This document shows, piece after piece, positions 18,421 to 31,520 of a DNA stretch of 64,000 nucleotides (its first letter is position 1; the number at the start of each line of letters is the position of its first letter). The stretch spans positions 1,112,127 through 1,176,126 of the forward strand of contig SSBO01000009.1 in NCBI GenBank assembly GCA_005281725.1, in the 5' to 3' direction. Source of the stretch: Wuchereria bancrofti. Its lineage: Eukaryota; Nematoda; Chromadorea; Rhabditida; Onchocercidae. Both the position numbers and the translations under genes were made by a program. The notes under the pieces are model-generated. The model was not told the DNA's origin and made no database searches. It saw only the letters and a list, made by a program, of their open reading frames with translations.

Positions 18421-18665
18421 CAATAACAATAAGTTCCTTTCTTATTGTACCAAAACAATAACAACATGCACTTTTCTTATTGTACGAAAACAATAACAAT
18501 ATGCTCTTTTCTTACTGTACCAAAACAATAACAATATTCCTTTTTCTTATTCTACCAAACCAATAACAATAAGCTCTTTTCTTATTGTACCAAAACAATA
18601 ACAATATTCTTTTTTCTTATTCTACCAAACCAATAACAATAAGCTCTTTTCTTATTGTACCAAAA
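18421..18665. repeat. 35-bp minisatellite, 7 copies
   Basis: CAATAACAA starts at 18421, 18456, 18491, 18526, 18561, 18596 and 18631, an exact 35-base period, with a partial last unit. In the best copies each unit boundary forms an inverted repeat, ACAATAAG-7 nt-CTTATTGT, so single-stranded DNA or RNA from it could fold into a row of short hairpins. It lies just downstream (minus-strand sense) of the 18.8 kb exon. Confidence 0.95.
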
Positions 18666-18812
18666 CTGCGGTATCAGTTATTCAAATTCATCAATCAAAA
18701 GCTCTAATATGACTTAATAATTTGAATTTAACTTTTTATTTTTTTCTTTTCGTTTTAGCATAATAATTAAAAATTTTTTATTTAACAAATTAAAAAAAAA
18801 TAAATAAAATAC

Positions 18813-21800
18813 CAACTTTCATAATAATCCATTAGTGGACGGAATCGTTTAATTTGTATTGATGCTTTCGGATCAGTATCCTCATTGATAAGATAATCAT
18901 CAGTACAATCAGTAACTAGCAAAATACTGGATCGTGCACGTGGTATTAGCATATTGAAATTAGCCAAGAATTTATTCATAATAATTAATTAAAAATAATA
19001 GAATCATAGATGAATCCAATTTTGTTTACATTTGCATGCCAAGTTACTAAATGTAAGATTAAAAAATAATAGTAATAGTAATAGAAAGAATAATTTATCA
19101 TTCTAAAATAGTCAAAAAAAAACGTTATTTTATTTATTTATTTATACAAATTTGATTATTATTTAAATTTTAAATTATCAATTTTTTTTAGAACATAAAT
19201 GGATAATATTATATGTTTAAAATTAGCAAATTAGTTGAAGTAAATTTAACAAATAATTTGATAATATGAAAATTAGTCACATTGAAATAACTTTCATTAT
19301 TAAACTGTTTACATTTGATTATTGATCAGTGATCAGATGAGATCAATCAAATATTGATTGATTGATTATCAGACTTCAGAAGGATTTTAATAAGTTTAAT
19401 AATCGATTTTTTATAATTTTAAAATATACTCTAATCATATAACTTTTATCAAATTGAAAATGTAATTCAGCAATTCAAATAGATTCTACAAGCTTACAAT
19501 ATAAGCTTTCATATTGGAAATTTTTTAAAAGTTGGAATATTATATTGAAAAAAAAGTATTATTACAATAATATATTTGGTTTCTTGTGAAAATGAAAATT
19601 ATCAAAGTGAAAATTATCAAATGGAAATTATCAAAATGAAAATTATAATATTCCAAGTTTAAAAAAAAAACTTTTCGTATGCGATGGAAAAGTTATAATT
19701 TATAATTTTGAATTAAACGTTTAACATTTCAAATCATTCTCGAATTCTGATTAAAATACTTTCAAGTTATTTTTTTTCACTTCATCTTAGCATAAAATAC
19801 ATTTAACTTTAACCAATATTGCTATCTTTTTTTTAAACTCTAATTAAATTTTCAAAAAGAAAAAACAAATAATTCGTTTATTTGAAATTAAAGATTAAAA
19901 ATGATAATAAATGATAGAAGCCATAGTTATCTAATTTTACAAATGAATTAGTGTTAAAAATTTAAATAATTGTGAAATAATCAACAATATAATCATTATT
20001 GGATACAAAAAATTTTCAACTTTGTTTATTAAAACTTTATTAATTTTCATAAAAAATTAAAATTATCGATCAAAATTGTTCCGTCTGTTAAAAAAAAAAA
20101 AATTACCATAATAACTTATAACATACTGTTAGGATAATTTCTAAATTATTAATTATTATAAATTCATTTCATTATAAATTTTTTTTTGCAGTACATTAAC
20201 AATGAGATATTTGAATATTTGTTTTAATTTTAAAAAATAACATAATATCAATTTTTCAATTAATTTCTTAAATATTTTATTATTATCGAAATTGGATATT
20301 TTCAATGTAATTTGTAAAATTTTAAATTTAACATATTAATATTAAACTTTTTTAAACAGTCTAGCAAGAATATTGGAATGAAAGAAAAGAAAGAAATAAG
20401 AATTTCTTTTTCCTTTTTTTTTTTCTGTCATCAATAAATGGTAAACATTTCAAGTGTTTGAAAAAAAAAACATTCATCATACTATTGAAATCCGATTTGG
20501 AAAAACCATTTATAATTATTGATTTTGGGCTTGAAATGATTTGCAAAATGTGCCTACTAAAATTTACACAACAAATTTAAGCAATGAAAATTTTATAAAA
20601 TTTAGGTTACTATTTCACGCTGATACTTATCCTTTCCATTGCTAAAATTTTGTATTTGATTTAAAAAAAAAAAAAAATTAGTAATATTTGAAGAATTTAA
20701 TTCACTGAAATACACATTTCCTGTTTCTGTTAAGTAATAAAATTTGTTATTTAAATTTTTATTTCTGAATAGATAATGAAATTTACAAATAGATATAATT
20801 GAAATAATTTTTGTTTTTTTTTTTTAAAAAAAAAGGTTGAAACAATTTTTTTTCGCAACTATTAAATTATCTAGAATATCACTAAAAAAAATTAAGTAAT
20901 TTTAATTTGTAATAACCTTATAAATTACATGGATAAAATTTGGATCTTTAATTAGTCTCTGATAAAATATCTGTCATCCAAATCAGTCTTCTAGTTATAG
21001 CAGTAGAAGTGCTGATATTGTCAGCTGATAGTGATAATAAAACTGATAAGTTACCAGATGAAAGGACTACTTCAGGTGAATGACAATTGAAATTGATAAT
21101 ATTCTTCAAGAAAAAAAAGAAAAAATTCTCTTTTCATAAGTAAATAAAATTACCCATGTAGGTAAACATTTTAGGTAATACTTATTTAACATAATGAATA
21201 AAGTTAAAACTCTTACATTTCAAAGTAATAAATGGCAAAATTACATCACTAAGTTACTTTACACGTAACACGTACGTACGATTATGCATTAAAATACATT
21301 GAAAAGAAAAATGTTATGAAAAGACAATAAAAGAAAAAATGATTATTTAAACTTTGATTATTGATATGAATTTTAAGATGAAAGTAATATAAGGATCAAA
21401 ATGAAATTCACGTGAAATTGCAAATAATCTTTTGCGTAATAAAAGTTTCCATAAATTTGAAATGTTTATTCTATAAAAGATTATTTCTATCAATTGAAAA
21501 TTCTTTTACCATATTTTTTTGTTTTCTTCTTTAACTAATAAACATTTCAATAATCAATCATTATTTATCAATTATCAGTGATATTAAAAAAAAGGACAAT
21601 AAGATGCTGTTAAGGATTTAGTGATAAATTCTTCCTTAACATTTCATCATTATTAATTAGTATTAATTTTTTTTCAAATTTCGAAAAAAGTTTCGAAAAA
21701 AAAAGAAAGAAAGAAAAGAAAACAAAACGAAAAATTAGGAAATTGCAGAAGAAAAAAGAAAAAAAAAAAGTAAATAGAACAAATTGAAATATACTAAAAA

Positions 21801-22636
21801 TGCAACAACAATGTTTAGTAATATATCATGTGATTGCAACTTATTTGCCACTTGTTAAAATTTTTTTTTTCGATGAAATAAAAAAAGAAAAAACTTTTTG
21901 GCATTTAATTTTTGCAAAATTTTTCTTTTTATTTTATTTCATTGTAGTTTATTTATTTATTTATTTATTTCTTTTTTAAATACAGGAAGCATTCATATAC
22001 AAATGATTATATGATAGAATTATTTAAAAAATATAGCGCAAAATGTCAACTGAAAACATTCGTATAGATGAAATGAGTTTGAGATAAAAATTTAGAAATT
22101 AATGAAAATGAAAGTAGGAGTTGCAAATAGTGACAAAAAGGTCAAAGTACAACAACTACTAGGCTTAATTAAAAATTCAAATTTATTTTATTTAAATAAA
22201 CCATATTACTTTATATCATTTCTTTCTTTCTTTCTTTCTTTCTTTTTTTTTCATTTTTAAATTTTTCATCAAAGTTTTTTTTGTTTTTTTTTATTTCTAA
22301 TTTTGTCATTCATAAAGATACGCAAATATGTGAAGTATTACGCAAGTTTTAGTCTCATATTTCTTGGCTTTAATACACAAATTACATGATAATATGATAT
22401 CATTGACTATAAATGAAAAAGAGAAAGAGAGAGAGAGAGAAGAAGAAAGAGAGAGAGAGAGAAAAGGGTGAATAAAAAGCCTTCCATTTTAAAATTCAAT
22501 TATCAGCTTAAAGAACTAACTTACCAGCTAAGAGTAAAGCCGAAAAACGTTGAATAAAATGGAATTTCTTTTCATTTCGTCTAGCCAATACCAATTCTTG
22601 GCTTATTTGTTTACGATGGCCAAATCGCATTGCCAT
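18813..22636 (-). CDS. Unrecognised gene, first two coding exons (partial)
   Basis: Exon A is 22636-22525: ATG starts MAMRFGHRKQISQELVLARR and runs 37 codons to a strong G|GTAAGT donor in phase 1. Exon B is 18915-18813: after TTTGCTAG it continues in frame with VTDCTDDYLINEDTDP and later RFRPLMDYYES, to a likely donor TG|GTATTT. The frame carries across the junction. Exon B also extends upstream to its own ATG at 18979 (MNKFLANFNMLIPRARS), so a second N-terminus is possible without exon A. Codon content is clearly richer than the surroundings. I do not recognise a family, and the later exons are not identified. One weak candidate acceptor lies at 16064/16063. Confidence 0.55.
22221..22246. 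repeat. (TTTC)n microsatellite
   Basis: Six TTTC units followed by a T run, in intergenic AT-rich DNA or in an intron of the unrecognised gene. Confidence 0.9.
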
Positions 22637-25600
22637 AAAATTCCTCAATTAATTTTATAAGACAATAAATTGAAATAATCAAACTATTATTTTTATTCAT
22701 AACGCTCTTAATTAATAAGTTATTTGTGCATAAATTTTATTTTTTTCCCATTTCTCTTTCATTTCCTAATATTTTTGTGATATTAAAAAACTAAGTAATA
22801 AATGTGAAGTAATGTAATATTAAGTAAAATAAATTTAATTAATAATTTAATTAAAGAAATAATTTTGAATGATTGTTACCATATTTTGTATTTAATTCAA
22901 TATGTTAATTTAAAAATTATAAGTGTTATGCAAAAAAAAGAAGATTAAATTACTAAACGAAATATTATGTTATCGATACAATATGAATTTGCCAATTGTA
23001 CTTGATTTTTATTAGAATTTCAAATATTGGTTTTATTATTGAATATTAAATAAAGAAATTATGATTTCCTGAAAAAAAAAAAAAAGAAATTTGACCTTAC
23101 AATAACAAGTTCATTGTATGAACTTTTCTTTTTTTCATTTTTTAATTTATACCCTTTCTCATTTAATATGTCAAATAAAAAGTTCTTTTGAATATCTTAA
23201 AATAAATGTAAGTTAGTGAAATAAATGTTAGAAAGAGCTACGAAATTTTATTAAATTTTTGAAATTAAGCTCTATTATTATTAAGAGTAATATTGAAAAT
23301 TTTTTTAACACTTTAAAATAAAGTATAATTTAATTAAATAAATGCTAAATTAAAATTTGGAACTTTATTTAAATTAAAAATTAGTATTAACGATTAAAAG
23401 AAGAAATATAAGAATTAATTTTAGTAAAAAAAGAAAAAAAAATCATACAAAATAGCATTCTCAAAATTTTCTTTTTGATTTCATTGAAAAAAGAAATTTG
23501 TAACTGAAAGAAAAAAAAGAGTGAAAAGAAAAATTTTTTCTCATTTTTCGTGCAGGAAAAAAAAATAGCAGAATCTTTTGACTAATACTATCTTAAGTGC
23601 TTTGTAAACAAAAAAAAGGAAAAATTTACAAACATTCCTACAACTATTACTAATTTTGAAAATTATTTTTCTAAATTTTCATCAATTAATTAATTAGCTT
23701 TAAATTTATTTCATTGTAGCAAAGAAAAAAAAGAAAAAAAATTCAACTTTTAGTTAAAATTTTTGTTGTAACAAAAAATGCATAATTTTTTGCATATAAA
23801 ATGCATAAATTCAAAAAGAAAATGTAAAAATTAAAATGCATAAATTTTTGCATAATAATAATAATAACAATAACACTGTGAAAATTTGCAAAAAAAATTA
23901 ATTAAATTTATGAAAATTAAAAAAAAAAAAAAAAAAAAGAAATAAACCAAAAAATTTTTATGTTTTCTTCAAAGTTATATGAGAAAGAAAAAAAGTGAGG
24001 AAAAAAGAAAGATTTTTGTTAAAAATGTTTAAAAATTTGATAAAAGAAAATAAACCTATGAAAACTCAACGATTTGACAAGAATTTGTTATAGACGAATT
24101 CAAATAGATAGTGAAAATGTATTTGAAAGGTTGAATTACTACAAAAGAAATTCGACCCGTTTTGGTGATATTTTAGTGATAATTGATTGATTCGTACTCT
24201 TTTCATTCTTTCTCGATTGCTTCCTTTTAATTTATTTGGGAAAGAAAAAAAACAATTTGAAATAAAAAAAAAAATGTTATCATTGGGAATGTACCACTGT
24301 AATTTTTACATCAGAGCAAATCAAATGATTTTGAAAATTATCATTTTTATAAGATATTAATTAGCAAAAATATTATCAATGATATTTTATGTATTTTATC
24401 ATATTTTGCATTACTTTCATCGTATTATATTTTAAATAAAAAAGTTTTAAATAAAAATTATTTTAAATAAAAAACTTGAATAAAAAAGAAAACGAAAGTG
24501 AAAGAATTATTATGATAGATAAATAGCTAAATTTGAGAAAATTAAAATTACAAAATATTGATATGTCTATTGAAAGTTTTGGAGAGAATAATTTTATGGA
24601 AGTTTTTTTTTTTCTTTTATGTCATTGAATTTAAGAATTGAAAATAACAATTTATATAATATGTAATCAATGATTAAATAAAATAAACCGATTGATAACT
24701 TTTTTTTTTGTTTGAAACTAATTTCAATGTACGTAGTTGTTATCTGAGAAAATTAGCACAAATTAGTTGTGTGACAACAATTTCATAATTATAACTCTAA
24801 ACAAACTTTAAAATTAATTAATACTTTACGGAGAAAATGAGGATTTTTTAATCAGTTGACAACATAACAAATTATTTTTTAATTTTTAGGAACATTATGC
24901 TACAAATTAAAATGCAATCAATGATATTGATGAGGTAAAAAATAAATAAAATTTGAGTAAATAAAGAAAATGAATAAAAAATTTTAATTGAAATTAAATA
25001 ATAAATGGATAAATGATAAATTTAATACTTTAATTTAACAATTAACATTGGCATGGCTTTGCAATGAGACAGCTAATTGTTATGAATTTAAATATTGTAC
25101 ACTATCGTTTATAATTAAAAGAAAAAAAAATATATCAAATGATTGGATCATATATTATAATTGCAATTAATTTAAAATTAAAATTAATTTCATATTAGCA
25201 TAATGAAATATACAAGTGTTATTTATCAATTAATTAAGATAAATCTAATTCTTAACCGATGATGACACATACTATGATTGTTTATGTAAACAAAAAAATT
25301 ACTGCCATTGTTTATATGATTGGAAAAATGTTCATTATTTGTCTTATTTTAACCAATAATTAATTTTTATTTTCAATTAAAAATTATGATTTTTTTTCTG
25401 AAAAATGAAGTTAATTGATAATTCAATTTTTTTGGTAACACTTTTATACTTGTCGTATAAAGAAGAATGATAAACCTTGAAATGTTTTTTTTTTCTTTTT
25501 TTTTGACAGAATATTTTGAAATTTTCATTTTTGTTAAATCTTGCACTCATAATAATTAGCTTTGTTTAGAGGGAAATAAACAATTTGTACAAAGCCATTT

Positions 25601-26145
25601 GTTCCAACTTAAAAATTGAAAATAATAAAAAAAACATAAACTAATTGAAATTTCAAAAAAAAACAATCGCAAATTGGAATTTTATTCAAATTTGAATAAT
25701 GCAAAAATTTGAAATTTATCTTTGAAAATATTCTAATTGCTAGGGAAAGAAAAACTTATTTCAGCGTTAATTTTTCGAACATAACAATTAGAATTGCAGT
25801 TAATGAGTAATTCGGTAATTGATTAATTAATATAAAGCAAATGCTTTATATTCTTTTCATGCATAGTTATCAAATGATTACCAAACTATAAAAATCGTTT
25901 TTTCGCAAAAGTTTCCTCATCAAAATTTGATCTAAATTTTTGACTGTTTTTTTCACCCATTTTTGATTACTGTAATAGAATTAAATCAATTCCTATTTTT
26001 ACATATATTTCTTAATAACAAGTTTCATGAAAAAATATATTGAAAAAAAAAATATAGAAAAAATATATCAGATATTTTACTAAAAGTAAAAGAAAATGTA
26101 AAAGTTTTCATTCTGTTACAAGCATGAAAAGTGAAAATTTATAAA

Positions 26146-26357
26146 ATGAATAATAGTAATAATAATAACAATAATAATAGTAATAATAACAACATTATTA
26201 ACATCAATAATAACAATAATGATAGCAATAGTAGTATCAATAATAATAATAATAGTAGCAATATTATTAACATCAATAATAACAATAATGATAGTAATAG
26301 TAGTATCAATAATAATAATAATAAATGATAATAATAGTAATAAATGATAATACATAG
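26146..26357. repeat. Imperfect AAT/AAC/AGT trinucleotide tract
   Basis: The triplet repeat creates an Asn/Ser-rich open frame on the plus strand and an Ile/Thr-rich one on the minus strand. Both are artefacts of the repeat. A segment of about 65 bases (units around 26200-26255 and 26264-26320) is duplicated in tandem within it. Confidence 0.9.
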
Positions 26358-26875
26358 TAAAATTGTTATAATATTGATGTTATCAATAGAAGCAGGAAGT
26401 GAAGAATTCTAAAAAATAGCGCAGAATTTCACAAGACGATGCATTTAAATTGTAATTTGACATGTAAATCAAATAAAGGATTGTGTCCAATGCGAATTTC
26501 TTATAAAAAAAAAAAACTTATTCATTATTTATTGGCATTCAGAATTAGTATTGCAAATAAGATACTTACATGCATATGTTACGATATTTTATGATTTGCT
26601 AATATTTTTTATTTCCTGATACCTTCCTCATTCTACCTGATCCGGTTGATATTAGCTGTACAATTTTTATGAGTAAAATTTCTGGAATTAAAAATTAGTG
26701 TTAGTTTATTTGTTGCTATTATTTATTTTTTATTCATATTAAATGTGCCATATATAGTTTAATAGGGATAAAATAGTGAGATTATCGATATAATTGCACA
26801 TGGGAAGATCAGAAAGATACTGATAATATGGAATTATCTAATCTGATAGTTTATCACGAATTGATAGTCTCTTAT

Positions 26876-27230
26876 CAGCTTATCACAAAGTATTTGTTGC
26901 GTTTAATTTTTCATTAACCATTAAACCTTTTCTTGTTTTTCTTCTTTTTTATTTATTTCAAATTATCAGCTTATCATAGAATGTTTGTTGCGTCTAATTT
27001 TTCATTAACCATTAAACCTTTTCTTGTTTTTCTTCTTTTTTATTTATTTCAAATTATCAGCTTATCATAGAATGTTTGTTGCGTCTAATTTTTCATTAAC
27101 CATTAAACCTTTTCTTGTTTTTCTTCTTTTTTATTTATTTCAAATTATCAGCTTATCATAGAATGTTTGTTGCGTCTAATTTTTCATTAACCATTAAACT
27201 TTTTCTTGTTTTTCTTATTTAATTTAATTT
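26876..27230. repeat. 91-bp tandem repeat, 4 copies
   Basis: The landmark TTTGTTGCG occurs at 26893, 26984, 27075 and 27166, an exact 91-base period. The middle copies are nearly identical, while the first and last have diverged slightly. Near identity suggests recent expansion. Confidence 0.95.
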
Positions 27231-27501
27231 TATTTTTATTTTTTGTTTATTTCAAATGTTTTTAGCCATGTTTAGAGAAGCATTCTAATCAGATACCAAA
27301 AAAAAACCATTTTTTTTTCATAAATCTTCCCATCTATACTTAATTAAAATAATAGGACAAAGAGAGAGAAAAGGAGGGAAAACAGAGAGAGAGAGAATTA
27401 CAATAAATTAAGAATGATAGGAAAAGAAGAAAGAGATGGATAATCATGCAATCGAAAAGATTTTTACCGATCGTCTCAATCATTCCTCCAAAACATGTTC
27501 T

Positions 27502-27868
27502 CAGTTTCATTTTTTTTTCCTCTCTCTCTTTTCCTTTTTTATCAAATTAATATGACCTTTAACCTACTAGTCAAAAAATAATTGTAAAATTCGTAATTGC
27601 TAATATTATTGAAATTAAAATGTGCCAGTTTCATTTTCTTTCTCTCTCTTCTCCTTTTTTATCAAATCAATATGATCTTTAACCTACTAGTCAACAAATA
27701 ATCCTAAAATTCATAATTGTTAGTATTATTGAAATTAAAATGCGTCAGTTTTATTTTTTTCCTCTCTCTCTTTTCCTTTTTTTATCAGATCAATGTGATC
27801 TTTAATCAACTAGTCAATAAATAATCCTAAAATTCGTAATTGTTAATATTATTGAAATGCATTAAAAT
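27502..27868. repeat. About 120-bp tandem repeat, 3 copies
   Basis: Units start with CAGTTT at 27502, 27626 and 27746. Each contains a CTCTCTCTTTTCC tract, then ATCAAAT, then CTAGTCAA and AATATTATTGAAAT. The copies are more diverged than those of the 91-bp array just upstream. Confidence 0.9.
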
Positions 27869-28015
27869 GTATGATTCTTTTTTGCTATAAATTATTTTGA
27901 TGTTATCAGCCATTTTTGTTTGCAAATCTGATGATTAGTTATTCCGCAATGAATCATTGTTTTTTCTTCCTTTTCTCCCTTTTTTTTTCTCATAAATTTT
28001 TTTTCAATTGATTTT

Positions 28016-28017
<2 letters not shown>

Positions 28018-28053
<36 letters not shown>
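28018..28053. repeat. Poly(T) run, 36 bases
   Basis: The longest pure homopolymer in the window. Its length in an assembly is unreliable. It could mark the A-tail of a minus-strand retroinsertion, but no adjacent retrocopy is visible. Confidence 0.95.
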
Positions 28054-28055
<2 letters not shown>

Positions 28056-30040
28056 TTTTATGCATTAATTTTTAGTCTGTTTTTATAGTAGTTAGAATTG
28101 ATTTTGGTAAATTTTACTGCTATGATAACAATATGATAAGATAAGAACGACTAATAACAAATTATTTTGACTTTTTTTTTTTTTTTGGAAAGAGAAAAGT
28201 CATTCAAAATAATTTTTTTATACTTTTCTTTTCTCAAAGTATTTGTTTGCTTATTTGTTTTGCTTCTTCTTCTTTTTCGTTTCTCTAAATTTATTAAATG
28301 TCAATGATAGTCGGTTTCGTTTTATTTCAATGAAAGCTAAATTGAAAAATTGAATTTGAAATGAAGCAGAAATGAATTCAAACGTTTTAGTTTGGTGTAA
28401 GCGGCGAAAGCGACAAACAATCAATCTTTTTCTTTTATTTTCGATAAAATAGATCCAAAAGAGAAAATGAAAGAATGTTATTTGTAATTGGAAACTTTTA
28501 GTTTAAAATTTTTGAAATTTTACCTGACTGATTTCTAGAAAATTTTCAGCTTTTTTTTTGTTTTGATATTAGCGTACTCATTACTGAAATAATTATTTAT
28601 GCAATTATTACATATCAACATTGTTTAATTTAATAATAATTCAACTAATGTTGTTTAAATGTTAAATTTCAAAAACCACTTTTTAATTAATTAATTAACT
28701 TAATTAATGGACTTTTTTCTCCTCTGCTTTAAACTTCACTACAATTATTTATTTCTTATTTCCATTTACATAAATTGTAACTTTTTCAAATGTTATTAAA
28801 TCTATCATTTGCACGAAAGAAATTGATTATTGAATTGATTAACGAACAGATGACAAAATGTTAATGAATTGAAGTAATTAACTTCAATTCATTTTTAAAA
28901 AATTTTTTAAAAAGTCAAATATTATCGTTGCTTAACTTTATATGTGATCATATTAAATAATACTAAAATTATCATTTATCATATTTAATTCATATTAAAT
29001 TAAAACTTATGGCATAACTTGATGCGATAAATTTGAAAGAATTTAAATTAATTTAAATTATATGATTATATGTTAACTAATAGGCAGTAGTAATAATAAG
29101 ATTTCCTTCCTTTCTGTCACCAATTCCACTATTAATTTCATTAATTACCCACCCACTCTATCACTAACACATCTCTTTTCTATCATTTATCTTTTCAATT
29201 CTGAAATTTGAAATATTTCAGTGCCAATTAGTAAAATAACATCCTATCATATATATACTCCTAACATTTCTATTTTAATTTGTTATCATTTTTAATTTTG
29301 TTAATTCTTCTACTTTTCTACTTTTCTTGTATTAGTTTGTTTAACTTTAATTAAATGATTTTTTTAACAGTTTATTTTTCAGTTTTTCATTTTTGAATTA
29401 CTATTTAATTATTGATTAATTATTTTATATTTAATTTCTTACTCGTTTTTTTTTTAAATTTAATTTCTTTCATTTGCTTTATTTATTTACTTTTTTGCTA
29501 TTGCAGTATTACTTAAATTGATTGTTTACGATGATTTGATGAATTTCTTATCAACTTTGGTTGACAATTCATCAGTCACTTATCATTGACATTTCTAAAA
29601 TCAATTTAGCCTGAGAGTATTGTCAATGCAAATATAAATCAATGAAGTTTTAAATAAGTTATTAGATAGACTGATGAACTAGCTAAATAGTTTCATCAAT
29701 ATTCCATCTTATTTAAGTGAAAAATTAAAAATTTAAAACTGAGAATTGCAAAAAAAAAAATATGCATAAGCACTATACTAAGTAACTAAGCATTCTTTAT
29801 TAAGTAAAAAAAAATTTTATTTTAATGTAAAAATTTAAACTATAAGAGTTTTTTTTTTTCTTTAATTCAATAAATATTTATGAATTGATAAAATAAATTT
29901 GATAAAATGTTACAAAAATTTTTTTGTAACATTTCAAAAATTAAGTAATAGCATAAATTTATTTTAGTATTAATTATTCAGTTTCTTTTTTTACTTTTGT
30001 ATGAATACAAATTATTGAATTTAATCAATAAATTTATGAA

Positions 30041-30245
30041 TAAAAATTATTAAATTCAATAGGTAAATTTTAATTATGGATTTTTTTCTTTTCTTTTTTT
30101 TTCAGTTGAAATAGAAATTATTAAATCCAATAGATAATTTTTATTATGGATTTTTTTCTTTTCTTTTTTTTCAGTTGAAATAGAAATTATTAAATTCAAT
30201 AGGTAAATTTTTATTATGGATTTTTTTTTCTTTTTTTTTTGATTG
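30041..30245. repeat. 70-bp tandem repeat, 3 copies
   Basis: The landmark TATGGATTTTTTT recurs with a 70-base period (blocks starting 30071, 30141 and 30211). Each unit has AAATTCAATAG or a close variant upstream, and two units are followed by TTCAGTTGAAATAGAAATTA. Confidence 0.92.
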
Positions 30246-31347
30246 TAAATTTAAAATTTATACTGAATGAATCATTAACAGTTAAACAATGAATTGAATT
30301 TGCATACTTCTACATGCATTTATATATTCCATTTATTATTTATTTGATATTTTCACTTCAACAATCAATTTTAACTGTTCTATTCTGATCAATTTTCAGT
30401 GTTATGTCCATGTCTGTGTTACATATTTTTAAACATAAAACTTATCATTCATTCATTGCTCGCTGTCATTCGATTGCTTTTTTTTTTTTTTTGTCACTTT
30501 AACATTTTCAAACTATCATGTTATCTCTTTTTTCTTTTTTTGCATATTTATTTGAGAAAAAAAAAGAGCAAAAATTCTTATTTGTTTGTTTTTTTCTTTA
30601 TTTTTGCATATTTTGATAATTTATTTGAAATTATCTTTTTTTTTTTTCAATTGAATTGTTTTATTTATCTAAAATTATTTTATTTATTCTTTAAATACAT
30701 TTGCATTTTTTATGTTTGTTAAAATTGATTAATATATTTAATCAATATAAAGGTGAGATCAGCAATGTGATTCAAATAGTATCGTTGCATATATATATAT
30801 TTACAACTAATATTATAATGTTAACCAATTATTTAAGGTAATTGTTGTAATTATTCTTATTAATTTATTTCTAATTTAAAATTAATTTTAGTATTCGAAT
30901 TGGAAAAATGATTTTATGGGAAATTTTAAATTTATTCAATTTTTTTTTTTTTTTTTTGTTTAAAATATGACAAATTTTTGAGTGTACTTATTTGATATTA
31001 TAAAATGGTTGAAATTTCTTTGATTTTTTGATTTTCTCATTTCGTTATAAAATATTTTTTATAGGCAAATGATTCATTTCTGTATTTTTCTTTCCCTTTT
31101 TGCAATTTTTCTGTTCAAAATACATTTTATTTGTTTTTTTTTCTCTTGCATTCCTACTCGCTTTTCATTCAAATTTCCATTTTTATTTCAAATATTTCAG
31201 GTATTTTCTTTTGAGTATTTAAATATTTAAATTTAACATTTTGACATTTTCTCTTTTTCATTTTCCATCGCTATTTTTCCCATCTAAAATTTACAATGCA
31301 TTTTTTCACAGAAATCGATTCTGTAAAATTTAGGGCCAACGATTTCG

Positions 31348-31419
31348 GCCCAAGTAGTATAGTGGTTAGTACTCCACGTTGTGGCCGTGGCGACACAGGT
31401 TCGATTCCTGTCTTGGGCA
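31348..31419 (+). tRNA. tRNA-His(GTG): tRNA-His (anticodon GTG)
   Basis: This 72-base sequence folds into a full cloverleaf. The acceptor stem pairs GCCCAAG with CTTGGGC, with discriminator A. The anticodon stem is CCACG/CGTGG around the loop TTGTGGC, with GTG at 31381-31383. The T arm is ACAGG/CCTGT around TTCGATT. Internal A-box (TAGTATAGTGG) and B-box (GGTTCGATTCC, 31398-31408) promoters are intact, and there is no intron. A TTTT run at 31425-31428 provides the Pol III stop. No CCA is encoded, as expected for a nuclear eukaryotic tRNA. The gene sits 101 bases upstream of the first PiT start codon on the same strand. Confidence 0.97.
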
Positions 31420-31424
31420 GAGCA

Positions 31425-31428
31425 TTTT
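31425..31428 (+). terminator. Pol III terminator of tRNA-His
   Basis: TTTT six bases after the tRNA 3' end is the minimal RNA polymerase III termination signal. Confidence 0.75.
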
Positions 31429-31441
31429 CCCAAGCGTTCTG

Positions 31442-31452
31442 CAATTTTTCAG
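31442..31452 (+). promoter_or_regulatory. Candidate trans-splice acceptor of PiT gene A
   Basis: CAATTTTTCAG|AG lies between the tRNA and the ATG at 31521. It is an excellent nematode 3' splice site with no donor visible between the tRNA and itself, so leader addition here would give a 5' untranslated region of about 68 bases. Confidence 0.5.
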
Positions 31453-31520
31453 AGAAATTGAAAACAAAAAAAAAAACAAAAAAAAAAAAAGGGAAAATAG
31501 AAAACGAAAACGACGTTAAG

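Larger units (their letters stand above)
22637..31347. other. Repeat-rich interval without a supported gene
   Basis: About 8.7 kb with no exon that I can support. It contains the triplet-repeat tract at 26.15-26.36 kb, three separate tandem arrays (91, about 120 and 70 bp periods), a 36-base T run and AG tracts near 22425-22465 and 27360-27395. It is probably intergenic, with the promoter of the unrecognised minus-strand gene at its left and that of the first PiT gene at its right. Confidence 0.55.

Noticed and set aside
26116..26355. Asn-rich (plus) and Ile-rich (minus) open frames
   Set aside because: Both are by-products of a trinucleotide repeat, with no splice or start context.
28018..28053. 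Poly(T) run as the tail of a retroposon
   Set aside because: No retrocopy, target-site duplication or element body is visible beside it.
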